From the NCBI GenBank assembly GCA_964489955.1, contig CAZBAV010000001.1:124001-188000 (forward strand): a stretch of 64,000 nucleotides of DNA, written 5' to 3'. The notes below the pieces were generated by a model that was not told where the DNA came from, made no database searches, and worked only from the letters and a program-made list of their open reading frames with translations. The DNA is from Leadbetterella sp964489955. GTDB taxonomy: Bacteria; Bacteroidota; Bacteroidia; Cytophagales; Spirosomataceae. Numbering within the stretch: the stretch's first letter is position 1; each line of letters begins with the position of its first letter. Below, piece after piece: positions 1 through 7,627 of this stretch. The position numbers and the translations under genes are program-made.

Positions 1-645
1 ATTGCTGATGCCAGGTATGTAGGAAAGCTACCAGCTAATGCCAATTTTCTGGAAATGGCTCCCATTCTTTGTGCTGGAGTTACAGTGTATAAAGGATTGA
101 AAGAAACAGAAACAAAGCCGGGTCAGTGGGTAGCCATATCGGGTATTGGTGGTCTTGGCCACGTGGCCGTCCAATATGCCAAGGCTATGGGAATGCATGT
201 AGCTGCGATTGATGTTGCCGATGATAAGTTGGCTCTGGCTAAAAGGTTAGGAGCAGACATTGTTGTAAACGCCAAGAATGAAGACCCTGGAAAGGTTATT
301 CAAAAAGAAGTAGGTGGTGTGCATGGAGCTCTGATTACGGCAGTGTCACCTATTGCTTTCAAGCAAGGTATAGATGTCCTTAGAAGAAAAGGGACTATAG
401 CCTTGAATGGATTGCCTCCGGGAAGTTTTGATTTACCTATTTTTGAAACAGTTCTCAAAAGAATTACGGTTAGAGGTTCTATAGTGGGTACTCGTAAAGA
501 CATGCAAGAGGCAATAGAGTTTGCATCAGAAGGCAAAGTAAAGGCCAATGTAACAGCTGCTAAGCTTGAAGATATAAACGAAGTTTTTGACAAGATGAAA
601 AAAGGGCAAATAGAAGGACGTATAGTTCTGGATATAGCCAACTAA
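1..645 (+). CDS. Zinc-dependent alcohol dehydrogenase, AdhP-like (5' end outside window)
   Basis: Reading frame 1 is open from the first base, so only the C-terminal 214 residues are visible and the true start lies upstream. The visible part has the segment around ILCAGVTVYKGL, whose cysteine is the third catalytic zinc ligand in this family, then the Rossmann motif GIGGLGHVAVQYAKAMG. An aspartate at the end of the second strand (AAIDVADDK) points to NAD rather than NADP. The family oxidises primary alcohols to aldehydes in the cytoplasm. A strong terminator follows, and the next gene is a DUF779 protein, a family often found beside alcohol or aldehyde dehydrogenases. The subfamily call is confident; the exact substrate is not known. 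Confidence 0.9.
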   Translation: MADARYVGKLPANANFLEMAPILCAGVTVYKGLKETETKPGQWVAISGIGGLGHVAVQYAKAMGMHVAAIDVADDKLALAKRLGADIVVNAKNEDPGKVIQKEVGGVHGALITAVSPIAFKQGIDVLRRKGTIALNGLPPGSFDLPIFETVLKRITVRGSIVGTRKDMQEAIEFASEGKVKANVTAAKLEDINEVFDKMKKGQIEGRIVLDIAN

Positions 646-666
646 TATATATATTGTTTACAAGCT

Positions 667-707
667 AGGTTACAATTTGTTGAACAATGAATTGTAACCT
701 TTTTTTG
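667..707 (+). terminator. Rho-independent terminator after the alcohol dehydrogenase
   Basis: Perfect 10-bp inverted repeat AGGTTACAAT / ATTGTAACCT at 667-676 and 691-700, followed directly by seven T. It separates the dehydrogenase from the DUF779 gene, which therefore probably has its own promoter. Confidence 0.8.
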
Positions 708-740
708 CATATTTGTTAAATACTAAAAACCTTAAATCAA

Positions 741-1115
741 ATGACAAATAGACTGAGCATAACCGATAAAGCCCTGGAGGTAGTAAAACAGCTGGCCGCA
801 GAGCATGGAGATTTGATGTTTTATCAAGCAGGTGGCTGCTGTGAGGGTACACAGCCTCAGTGTTTCGAAAAAGGAGGTTATTATCCTCGGATGAACGACG
901 CCCTGATTGGTACAATAGAAGGTTATGAGTTTTGGATAGATCGGGATCTTTTTGAATACTGGCAATATTCTCACTTTGAATTGGATGTTCTAGATGGTTG
1001 GGGACCAGGAGGTTTCTCTCTTGAAACTCCACTTGGTAAAACCTTTAAAGTAAACTATACGCTCTTCTCGGAAGAACAGCTGAAAGAGTTAGAACCAGTG
1101 CAAAGGATGGTATAG
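741..1115 (+). CDS. DUF779 family protein
   Basis: This 124-residue cytoplasmic protein matches the DUF779 family in length and in its cysteine-rich motif AGGCCEGTQPQCF near residue 35, followed by the conserved aromatic stretch around EFWIDRDLFEYWQ. The family has no established biochemical role. It is repeatedly found next to aldehyde or alcohol dehydrogenases, and here it is the next gene after one. The clustered cysteines suggest metal or redox chemistry, which is inference. The start ATG lies downstream of a terminator, so the gene is probably transcribed separately from the dehydrogenase. Confidence 0.8.
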   Translation: MTNRLSITDKALEVVKQLAAEHGDLMFYQAGGCCEGTQPQCFEKGGYYPRMNDALIGTIEGYEFWIDRDLFEYWQYSHFELDVLDGWGPGGFSLETPLGKTFKVNYTLFSEEQLKELEPVQRMV

Positions 1116-1130
1116 GTTTATTTAGTTATG

Positions 1131-1333
1131 AACCTCAGTTCGAATATTAATGTATTGATTTATAGTATACACCACATAGAAACATAGAAAAAATATTTTT
1201 TTTGAGTAAGTATAGACAGCTGAAGCTGTTCACATATACTGAAGATAGGCTTCAGTACTATGCATACTTTGTTGTTGCTGATTTATAGATATTTAAATCT
1301 CTGTCTCTGTGTGGTTTTAAAAGAACTCAGGTT
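1131..1333. repeat. Dispersed repeat family A, copy 1
   Basis: About 203 bp, matched by a second copy at 58914-59115. The ends form an imperfect inverted repeat (AACCTCAGTTCG on the left; the complement of GAACTCAGGTT on the right). The core contains a near-palindrome ACAGCTGAAGCTGT and a hairpin TACTGAAG / CTTCAGTA. No reading frame is conserved between the copies. It fills most of the 359-bp gap between the DUF779 gene and the convergent GNAT gene. The rest of the gap holds only an imperfect hairpin at 1344-1380 (TAGG-G-AAAAG / CTTTTCCTA). Confidence 0.8.
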
Positions 1334-1474
1334 ATCAGATTTATAGGGAAAAGAGGATCCATTAGGCTAGCCTTTTCCTATTGTAATCTACCTCAGCAAA
1401 AGTTATTATTCTTACATCATAAACTATAAGAAAATTGCATTATTCTATCGGAAAGAGGGTTTTTGTAGCAGATT

Positions 1475-1969
1475 TTAAGGTCTTAGTAAATACAAATCCT
1501 GTCCGTCGGGCATTTCAGTTTTATCTTTTACTTTTCTGAATCCAATAGAAGTAAGCAAATGGCTGCCACCACTGGAATATGCAATGGCTATGGCTGTACC
1601 ATTTTTAGGAAAATTATCTTTAAAGTACTGCATTAGCATCCTAGCAAGACCTCGTCCTGCGAAATCGGGAGAGATTACGATTTCAGATAAGTAGTAAAAT
1701 GAGCTCTCTGAGCAGACTTCTATTTGTTTTTCAGGAATGAGTGCAGAGGAAAAAGCATGAAAGGACTTTTCTGTTATGGGCCAATAGCTCAATGCCCCTG
1801 CTAATGTTTGGCTTTCAAATAAACCTATTATTCCCTTGGGATAAGCTTTCCACCATGCCTTTTGTACAGCTGTAGGAACTGCTGCAGTGGTAAAAGTTTC
1901 TTGGTAAAGTTGGTCTATCAAAGCAAATTCGCCCTCTGTTTCTATGATTTTCGAAATAACTGTATCCAT
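1475..1969 (-). CDS. GNAT family N-acetyltransferase
   Basis: A 164-residue single-domain protein. The acetyl-CoA pyrophosphate-binding motif A is visible as PDFAGRGLAR at residues 101-110, preceded by the typical beta strand YLSEIVIS. The C-terminal SIGFRKVKDK is the usual motif B ending of GNAT enzymes. These enzymes move an acetyl group from acetyl-CoA to an amine of a small molecule or protein. The substrate cannot be read from the sequence. It is transcribed divergently from the S9 peptidase, with 212 bp between them and no clear promoter match. Confidence 0.85.
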   Translation of the reverse strand: MDTVISKIIETEGEFALIDQLYQETFTTAAVPTAVQKAWWKAYPKGIIGLFESQTLAGALSYWPITEKSFHAFSSALIPEKQIEVCSESSFYYLSEIVISPDFAGRGLARMLMQYFKDNFPKNGTAIAIAYSSGGSHLLTSIGFRKVKDKTEMPDGQDLYLLRP

Positions 1970-2181
1970 ATCAGCTACACAAACACGGCTTTTGTCTTTA
2001 GGGTTTCCTTTTAATAAATCTCTTTTCTATTTTTACTAGGGTCAAAAGTTGAGAGCAAACACAAAAGTGCCTTGAATTAGCAAAATTGTCTGTCTGAAAA
2101 AACGATTTTGTAAGAAAGCCATCTTATTAGTTTAGACTTTCTTTCTTTGACAGTTTTTTACTAAAAAACCTAATCTAAAAT

Positions 2182-4554
2182 ATGCGTAAAATTACTACTT
2201 GTTTTCTTCTTGTTCTGTTCTCTTTGAGCGGCTTTGCCCAACTCACCGTGGAGAAAATCATGCAAGATCCTGCAAAATGGATCGGAACACAGCCTAGCGG
2301 TATTTTTTGGTCAGATGACTCTAAAACTGTGTACTTCAATTGGAATCCCGACCAAAATCCTGCGGATTCGCTTTATAAAATCACACTGGATAATAAGACA
2401 CCTCAGAAAGTAAGTTTAGAAGAAAGACGCGGACTTGTTTTTGGTGGAGGCTTTATGGGCGGAGGTACAGTGTTTTCTAAGGATAAAACGAAGAAACTGT
2501 ATCAAAAGAATGGAAACATTTTTATTAAGAACCTAAAAACTTCGGAAGATAGGCAGTTAACCAATACCCTTGACCGTAAAGGTGGACTAGGCTTTAATGC
2601 AGATGAGAGTAAAGTCGTATTTTCGCAAGGAAGTAATATCTATACTCTTGATTTAACTACAGGATTTATAGAACAATATACCAACTACGTGAGTGAACCC
2701 CGCAAGCTTCAGCAAGATAGACAAAGTGATGCAGATAAGGCTTTGGAAAAAGACCAGTTAGATTTGTTTCTGGTTTTAAGGCAAAATAAAGAAAATAAGG
2801 ATGCTAGGGCTGCTTACAATAAGCTTGTAACGGAGAAAGATAAGGTAAAACGTATATCTCTAGATGGCAAAATGTTACAAGGCACGAGCATAAGCCCTGA
2901 TTTGAAGTATGTGGTTTACCGTTTAGCAGAACAAGCACGTGGAAATAAAAGTACAATTGTTCCCAATTATATAACTACTTCTGGCTATACAGAGGACATT
3001 CCGGCTCGTACGAAGGTAGGCCAGCCATTGGGTTCTTCGGAGGCTTTTGTGTACAATATTGCCAAAGACACCGTATTTAAGGTATCTACCAAAGATATTC
3101 CAGGAATAAATGAGTTTCCGAAGTATTACGAAGAGTATTCTGCTGACAGTACGATTAAAAAACCACGTAACCGTGCTGTTACAATCTCTAATCCAATCTG
3201 GTCACCAAGCGGCACCCATGCGGTAGTGGTAGTACGTTCACAAGACAATAAAGACCGCTGGATTATGAAACTCAATCCCGAGAATGGAAGTCTTTCTTTA
3301 ATAGATAGACAAAGAGATGAGGCATGGATAGCCGGGCCTGGTATTGGCGGAGGATTTGGAGGTTTGGGAAATGTAGGCTTCATAGATGAAAATACGCTTT
3401 ATTTCCAATCGGAAGAAAGTGGATACTCACACTTGTATACCTATAACTTTTCGGCTGGTACCAGGAAGCAGCTAACCTCGGGTAAGTTTGAGGTTCAAAG
3501 TGCAGACTTATCTGCAGACAATAAGTGGTTTTATATGAAGACCAATGAGGTACACCCTGGTGAAACGCATTTCTATAAAATGGCTGTAACTGGCGGACAA
3601 AGAATAAAGTTAACTTCTTTAGCTGGAGGTAATGAGGTCACTCTTTCTCCAGACGAAAAGACTTTGGCCATACGTTATTCCAACACTACCACACCGTGGG
3701 AATTGTATCTGCAAAAGAATGAGGGAGGAGCGGTAGCAGAAAAGCTTACCTCATCGCAAACGGCAGAATTTAAGACATATAAATGGAAAGAGCCTAAAGT
3801 AATTTCTTTTAAAGCCCGTGATGGACAAGATATTTATGCCCGTGTTTATGAGCCTACAAAGAAAGCAAAAAATGGTAAGGCTGTAATATTTGTTCATGGT
3901 GCTGGTTATTTGCAAAATGCCCACAAATGGTGGAGTCAGTATTTTAGAGAATACATGTTCCATAATATGTTGGTAGATATGGGTTATACGGTTTTGGATA
4001 TGGACTTCAGAGCAAGTTCTGGATACGGTAGAGAGGTGCGTACGGGTATTTACCGTCATATGGGAGGTAAGGATTTAGAAGATAACGTAGATGGAGCCAA
4101 GCTTTTGGTACAGAAATACGGAATCAATCCTAAGAAAATAGGTATTTATGGAGGTTCATATGGTGGTTTTATTTCGTTAATGGCCATGTTTAATGCCCCA
4201 GATGTGTTTGCTGCGGGTGCGGCTTTAAGGCCAGTAACCGACTGGGCAGCATACAACCATGGCTATACAGCTAATATTCTAAATGAACCGCAAACTGACC
4301 CCTTGGCATACCGTAGAAGTTCGCCGATATTTCATGCAGATGGACTAAAGGGACATTTGTTGATATGCCATGGAATGGTAGACGTGAACGTTCATATTCA
4401 GGACTCGTACCGTTTGGCACAAAGGTTAATAGAGCTTAGGAAGGAGAACTGGGAACTGGCCTCTTATCCTGTAGAAGATCACGGATTTACTGAGCCAACC
4501 TCTTGGATGGACGAATACAAACGTATACTGAAATTATTTGAAGAGAGGATGTAA
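2182..4554 (+). CDS. Secreted S9 family prolyl oligopeptidase (DPP IV/acylaminoacyl-peptidase type)
   Basis: A 790-residue serine peptidase with an N-terminal signal peptide (MRKITTCFLLVLFSLSGFAQ). Residues 25-550 form the beta-propeller region of the S9B/C type, and the alpha/beta-hydrolase catalytic domain follows. The triad is visible: Ser659 in GGSYGG, Asp734 in HGMVDVNVH and His767 in VEDHGF. Such enzymes cut short peptides after proline or release N-terminal dipeptides, in the periplasm or at the cell surface, and serve peptide nutrition in Bacteroidota. Length is normal for the family. A terminator follows, so it is monocistronic at its 3' end. Confidence 0.93.
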   Translation: MRKITTCFLLVLFSLSGFAQLTVEKIMQDPAKWIGTQPSGIFWSDDSKTVYFNWNPDQNPADSLYKITLDNKTPQKVSLEERRGLVFGGGFMGGGTVFSKDKTKKLYQKNGNIFIKNLKTSEDRQLTNTLDRKGGLGFNADESKVVFSQGSNIYTLDLTTGFIEQYTNYVSEPRKLQQDRQSDADKALEKDQLDLFLVLRQNKENKDARAAYNKLVTEKDKVKRISLDGKMLQGTSISPDLKYVVYRLAEQARGNKSTIVPNYITTSGYTEDIPARTKVGQPLGSSEAFVYNIAKDTVFKVSTKDIPGINEFPKYYEEYSADSTIKKPRNRAVTISNPIWSPSGTHAVVVVRSQDNKDRWIMKLNPENGSLSLIDRQRDEAWIAGPGIGGGFGGLGNVGFIDENTLYFQSEESGYSHLYTYNFSAGTRKQLTSGKFEVQSADLSADNKWFYMKTNEVHPGETHFYKMAVTGGQRIKLTSLAGGNEVTLSPDEKTLAIRYSNTTTPWELYLQKNEGGAVAEKLTSSQTAEFKTYKWKEPKVISFKARDGQDIYARVYEPTKKAKNGKAVIFVHGAGYLQNAHKWWSQYFREYMFHNMLVDMGYTVLDMDFRASSGYGREVRTGIYRHMGGKDLEDNVDGAKLLVQKYGINPKKIGIYGGSYGGFISLMAMFNAPDVFAAGAALRPVTDWAAYNHGYTANILNEPQTDPLAYRRSSPIFHADGLKGHLLICHGMVDVNVHIQDSYRLAQRLIELRKENWELASYPVEDHGFTEPTSWMDEYKRILKLFEERM

Positions 4555-4567
4555 TATTGATATACTG

Positions 4568-4596
4568 AAAGGCACGCCAAAAGCGTGTCTTTTTTT
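4568..4596 (+). terminator. Rho-independent terminator after the S9 peptidase
   Basis: GGCACGC at 4571-4577 pairs with GCGTGTC at 4583-4589 (one G-T pair) across a CAAAA loop, and is followed by a run of seven T. Confidence 0.8.
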
Positions 4597-4599
4597 ACA

Positions 4600-4749
4600 C
4601 GAATTATGCATTAGAGATTTTAGCGAAACGAAATGCTACAAAATAGAAGCAAAATGCCGAGAAATAAATAGGGAACTATGGTTTTGGGAGGTATTGAAGC
4701 TTATATAAAGTAGCATTTTGTTGCAGTAAATAGGCTCATGCATACTTCG
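4600..4749 (+). repeat. Dispersed repeat family B, copy 1
   Basis: About 150 bp bounded by an imperfect terminal inverted repeat: CGAATTATGCATTAG at 4600-4614 and CTCATGCATACTTCG at 4735-4749, which match at 13 of 15 positions when one is complemented. Copies occur at 24706-24846 (same orientation) and 58772-58900 (opposite orientation). Shared blocks include ACGAAATGCTACAAAATAGA, ACTATGGTTTTG and AAGTAGCATTTTG. No frame stays open in all copies, so it looks non-coding. Confidence 0.75.
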
Positions 4750-4756
4750 ACTTTTT

Positions 4757-5623
4757 CTAAGAACAAAATATCTTTGCTACTTCTATAAAATGATCATTTT
4801 CTGCATCTTTGCTGGTGAGGATACTGATATGGTCATAATCTTGCAAGTTGCCATTTTCTTTACTTAAAATGATTACTTCTCCTGTTCCACCACATTCAGC
4901 CGCAAGTTTTTGTACGTCTATAGGGTTTCCGAGTAATTTGTCGTTTGCCCCCGTAAAGAAATACGTAGGAGGGAGTTTTAAGGCTTGCAGTTTTTGACTG
5001 TAGTCTACCTTGGTTTCTGGATCAATCCACTTTTCGGAGTAAACCCATTTGTTTTCTTGGCGGTAAAACCGTGCTGGTTCGTTATCTGAGCCAAATTTAT
5101 ATTTTACGGCTGGCAAATATCCATAAATGGAGGTTAAGATATTGCCAAAGAAAGTCCAGACTAAATCTACAGTAAAGAATTTTTGAAAGTTACGGATGCT
5201 AATCCTCCTTTTGGTGCCAAAAAACACCATATTCTTTATGCTCAGTTCTTCTGCATACAAGGCAAAAGTGGCTAAAGTAAGCACTCCTCCCCAAGAATGT
5301 GCCCCAATTTGTATGTTGTCCGAACCTGCAACTTCTTTTATCTTGGCTATAATATTGGGGATTTCGTGGTAAATGGTTTCTGTTTGCGATATCCTGCTAT
5401 TCCTTGAGATAAGAGGTGTTGACTTTCCCCTTCCTCTGAGGTCTACCACATACACGTCCAGACCTTTTTTTGCCAAGTATGGAGCTAGGCCTTTACCTGA
5501 TTTGCTATAAAATATCTTTCCGTTTTCTATAGCTCCATGAATGAGTAACACGGGTGGAAAAAGGCTCTTCCCTTCATTGAACCGCTGTACAGCTATTTCT
5601 TCATTCTGGTAGGGTATTCTCAT
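4757..5623 (-). CDS. Alpha/beta hydrolase
   Basis: A 288-residue alpha/beta-hydrolase fold protein without a signal peptide. The oxyanion-hole segment LLIHGAIENG is at residues 27-36 and the nucleophile elbow GAHSWGG carries Ser110. The acidic residue is in FFTGANDKLLG and the histidine in DYDHISIL near the C terminus. The strand VYVVDLRGRGKS is typical of esterases, lipases and related enzymes. Substrate unknown. It lies 19 bp downstream of coaE on the same strand and may share its transcript. Confidence 0.85.
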   Translation of the reverse strand: MRIPYQNEEIAVQRFNEGKSLFPPVLLIHGAIENGKIFYSKSGKGLAPYLAKKGLDVYVVDLRGRGKSTPLISRNSRISQTETIYHEIPNIIAKIKEVAGSDNIQIGAHSWGGVLTLATFALYAEELSIKNMVFFGTKRRISIRNFQKFFTVDLVWTFFGNILTSIYGYLPAVKYKFGSDNEPARFYRQENKWVYSEKWIDPETKVDYSQKLQALKLPPTYFFTGANDKLLGNPIDVQKLAAECGGTGEVIILSKENGNLQDYDHISILTSKDAENDHFIEVAKIFCS

Positions 5624-5642
5624 TTGACGGACTTTTTACATC

Positions 5643-6224
5643 TTATTGCAAAGACTTCAATGCAGTATCTATAACCAAAACTTGTTCTGTAATAAAATCT
5701 ATTTCGTTGTTGTGGATGACATAGTCAGCCAGATTTAGAAACTCTTCTTCGGTTTTTTGGTTTTGAATAATTCCTTCTATTTGCTCTTTGGTTCTCCCGT
5801 CGCGTGCTTTTATCCTTTTTATTCTTAAATCTAGAGGACTTTGGACTACTATTATCTTATCTAATCCTGAATTTTTACCCATTATAGCAGCTTCTTTTAG
5901 GATGTAGGATTCGTTTTTATGTTTTGAAGTCCAGTTTTCAAAATCATCACCTACGGCAGGATGTATGATGGAGTTTAGTTGTTGAAGGAGTTCTTTGCTT
6001 TTGAATACTTTTTCGGAAACATACGCTCTATTGTATTTACCATCGGGAGTATAAGCTTCTTCACCCAAGAGCTGCTTTACCTGAGATATTATGCTGCTAT
6101 TTTCTTCTACAAGAGCTTTTGCACGACTGTCCGCATCGTAAGTAGGTACGCCCAAAACTGCAAAAACTTTGGTAACAATGCTCTTTCCTGAGCCAATACC
6201 GCCTGTGATTCCTACTTTGAGCAT
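5643..6224 (-). CDS. coaE: Dephospho-CoA kinase
   Basis: Final step of coenzyme A synthesis: ATP-dependent phosphorylation of the 3'-hydroxyl of dephospho-CoA. The P-loop GGIGSGKS is at residues 8-15 if translation starts at the ATG at 6224, giving 193 residues, the usual family length. The frame is open further upstream (to 6266), but that would add 14 unconserved residues before the P-loop, so I chose 6224. This start overlaps the end of the upstream glycosyltransferase by 13 bp, suggesting translational coupling. The substrate-binding region around YDADSRAKAL and the LID region DGRTKEQIE are present. Confidence 0.93.
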   Translation of the reverse strand: MLKVGITGGIGSGKSIVTKVFAVLGVPTYDADSRAKALVEENSSIISQVKQLLGEEAYTPDGKYNRAYVSEKVFKSKELLQQLNSIIHPAVGDDFENWTSKHKNESYILKEAAIMGKNSGLDKIIVVQSPLDLRIKRIKARDGRTKEQIEGIIQNQKTEEEFLNLADYVIHNNEIDFITEQVLVIDTALKSLQ

Positions 6225-7216
6225 AGTTCGGTGTAAGTTTTTCTTTTCTTTACAAAATACTCCCAAACTACGGAGCCGCTGTATAGTTTTTTGAATCCTC
6301 CAAACGAAACAGCACGATGCCTGAGTAAATATGGGATATGTGCGTAAAAAGCGAAATGTGATCTAAAGACAGCCCAAAGGTTACCCAGTTCGCCTTTTGC
6401 TAAAAACCTGATGCCACTTACTCCATCCAAACAAAGACGCCCAAAAATGATGGGAAACAAATAGACTGTTGGGAGGTTTTTGAACAACATCATGAGATTG
6501 TTCCGGTAATTTAAGAACGTTTTCTTTGGGTTTGCTACGTTTAAGGTTCCTCCGCCAACATGGTACACTGTGGAGAGTGGCTTGTACATGATTTTAAATC
6601 CCGCATTGTGTATCCGCCAGCACAAGTCTATCTCTTCCATGTGTGCGAAAAATTTAGGGTCAAAACCACCTACTTGCTTAAAAACAGCGGAGCGTACAAA
6701 AAAGCAAGCTCCTGTGGCCCAGAAAATCTCAGACTGGGTGTTGTATTGTCCTTTATCCTTTTCCAGATGGTCAAAAATCCTTCCACGACAAAAGGCGAAT
6801 CCCATCACATCCATGAAACCGCCTGCTGCACCAGCGTATTCAAAGTATGTTTTCCTATTATAATCTAAAATCTTGGGTTGCACAGCCGCCACCTCAGGGT
6901 TATTCTCCAAAGTTTCATGCAAAGGAGCTAACCAGTTGGGCGTAACTTCCACATCAGAGTTGAGCAAAAGAAAGTATTGGTGCTGTAAACCTTCCAAACC
7001 ACGGTTGTAGCCTTCCGCAAATCCATAATTTTGGTCTAATACAGTAACCATTACTTGGGGGAATGCATCATGAATATATTGCACAGAAGTATCTGTAGAA
7101 CAATTATCCACCACAACTATGTCTGCTTCGGGACTGTTTTGGACTACACCTCCTAGGAATTTTTCCAGAAAATGACGTCCATTAAAATTTAGGATAACTA
7201 CAGCCGTGTCTTTCAC
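6212..7216 (-). CDS. Family 2 glycosyltransferase (rhamnosyltransferase-like)
   Basis: A 334-residue GT2 protein with a GTG start at 7216. Nucleotide-sugar-binding features are VVVDNCSTD at residues 34-42 and the metal-binding NSDVE at 86-90. The later segment EEIDLCWR carries the ED-type catalytic motif typical of this family. The C-terminal third is basic and amphipathic, suiting a membrane-associated enzyme. It probably adds a sugar to a cell-surface glycan. It sits between the YbaB gene (8 bp upstream) and coaE (13-bp overlap), a conserved-looking operon rather than a polysaccharide cluster. Confidence 0.9.
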   Translation of the reverse strand: MKDTAVVILNFNGRHFLEKFLGGVVQNSPEADIVVVDNCSTDTSVQYIHDAFPQVMVTVLDQNYGFAEGYNRGLEGLQHQYFLLLNSDVEVTPNWLAPLHETLENNPEVAAVQPKILDYNRKTYFEYAGAAGGFMDVMGFAFCRGRIFDHLEKDKGQYNTQSEIFWATGACFFVRSAVFKQVGGFDPKFFAHMEEIDLCWRIHNAGFKIMYKPLSTVYHVGGGTLNVANPKKTFLNYRNNLMMLFKNLPTVYLFPIIFGRLCLDGVSGIRFLAKGELGNLWAVFRSHFAFYAHIPYLLRHRAVSFGGFKKLYSGSVVWEYFVKKRKTYTELCSK

Positions 7217-7224
7217 TCAATAGT

Positions 7225-7569
7225 TTATTTATTAAATAGATTATTTAGATCAAACCCTGGGATTTTCGGCATTAAATCTTCCGTCACCTTACCCATTTCC
7301 GTTTTTACTTTGTCATCTATATTTTTCATCGCGGCATTTACAGCTGCTACTATCAGGTCTTGCGTAAGTTTTGCGTCTTCTGGTTTTAGGAGTTCAGGTT
7401 CAATTTCTATGGTTAGCAATTCTTTCTTTCCGTTTACTGTAGCTTTTACCATTCCCCCACCCGCTTCGCCATCCGAAATTATTTCTACCAACTTACCTTG
7501 GGCTTCTTGCATTTTACTTTGCATCTCTTTCATTTTGCCCATCATTCCCATCATATCAAACATCGACAT
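7225..7569 (-). CDS. YbaB/EbfC family nucleoid-associated protein
   Basis: A 114-residue protein matching the YbaB/EbfC family: methionine- and lysine-rich N-terminal helix, glycine-rich turn SDGEAGGGMVKATVNGKKEL, and the C-terminal dimerisation segment ending in MPKIPGFDLNNLF. The family forms dimers that bind DNA and is often encoded beside dnaX and recR. Neither neighbour is present here. It is the first gene of a minus-strand run with the GT2 enzyme and coaE. A second in-frame ATG at 7563 could also be the start. Confidence 0.9.
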   Translation of the reverse strand: MSMFDMMGMMGKMKEMQSKMQEAQGKLVEIISDGEAGGGMVKATVNGKKELLTIEIEPELLKPEDAKLTQDLIVAAVNAAMKNIDDKVKTEMGKVTEDLMPKIPGFDLNNLFNK

Positions 7570-7578
7570 ATTTACTTC

Positions 7579-7606
7579 TTGTTATGGTTGCTAATATTTA
7601 ACTTTG
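7579..7606 (+). promoter_or_regulatory. Probable promoter of the M28 peptidase gene
   Basis: The -7 element TAACTTTG at 7599-7606 matches the Bacteroidota consensus TAnnTTTG, with TTG at 7579-7581 placed 17 bp upstream. It covers the TTG codon at 7604 that would otherwise be the first possible start, so translation should begin at the ATG at 7628. Confidence 0.55.
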
Positions 7607-7627
7607 CCTTTTACAATTGACAAAAAT

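Noticed and set aside
670..1032. 120-codon minus-strand frame opposite the DUF779 gene
   Set aside because: It is a shadow of the DUF779 gene and starts in unrelated sequence; no family match.
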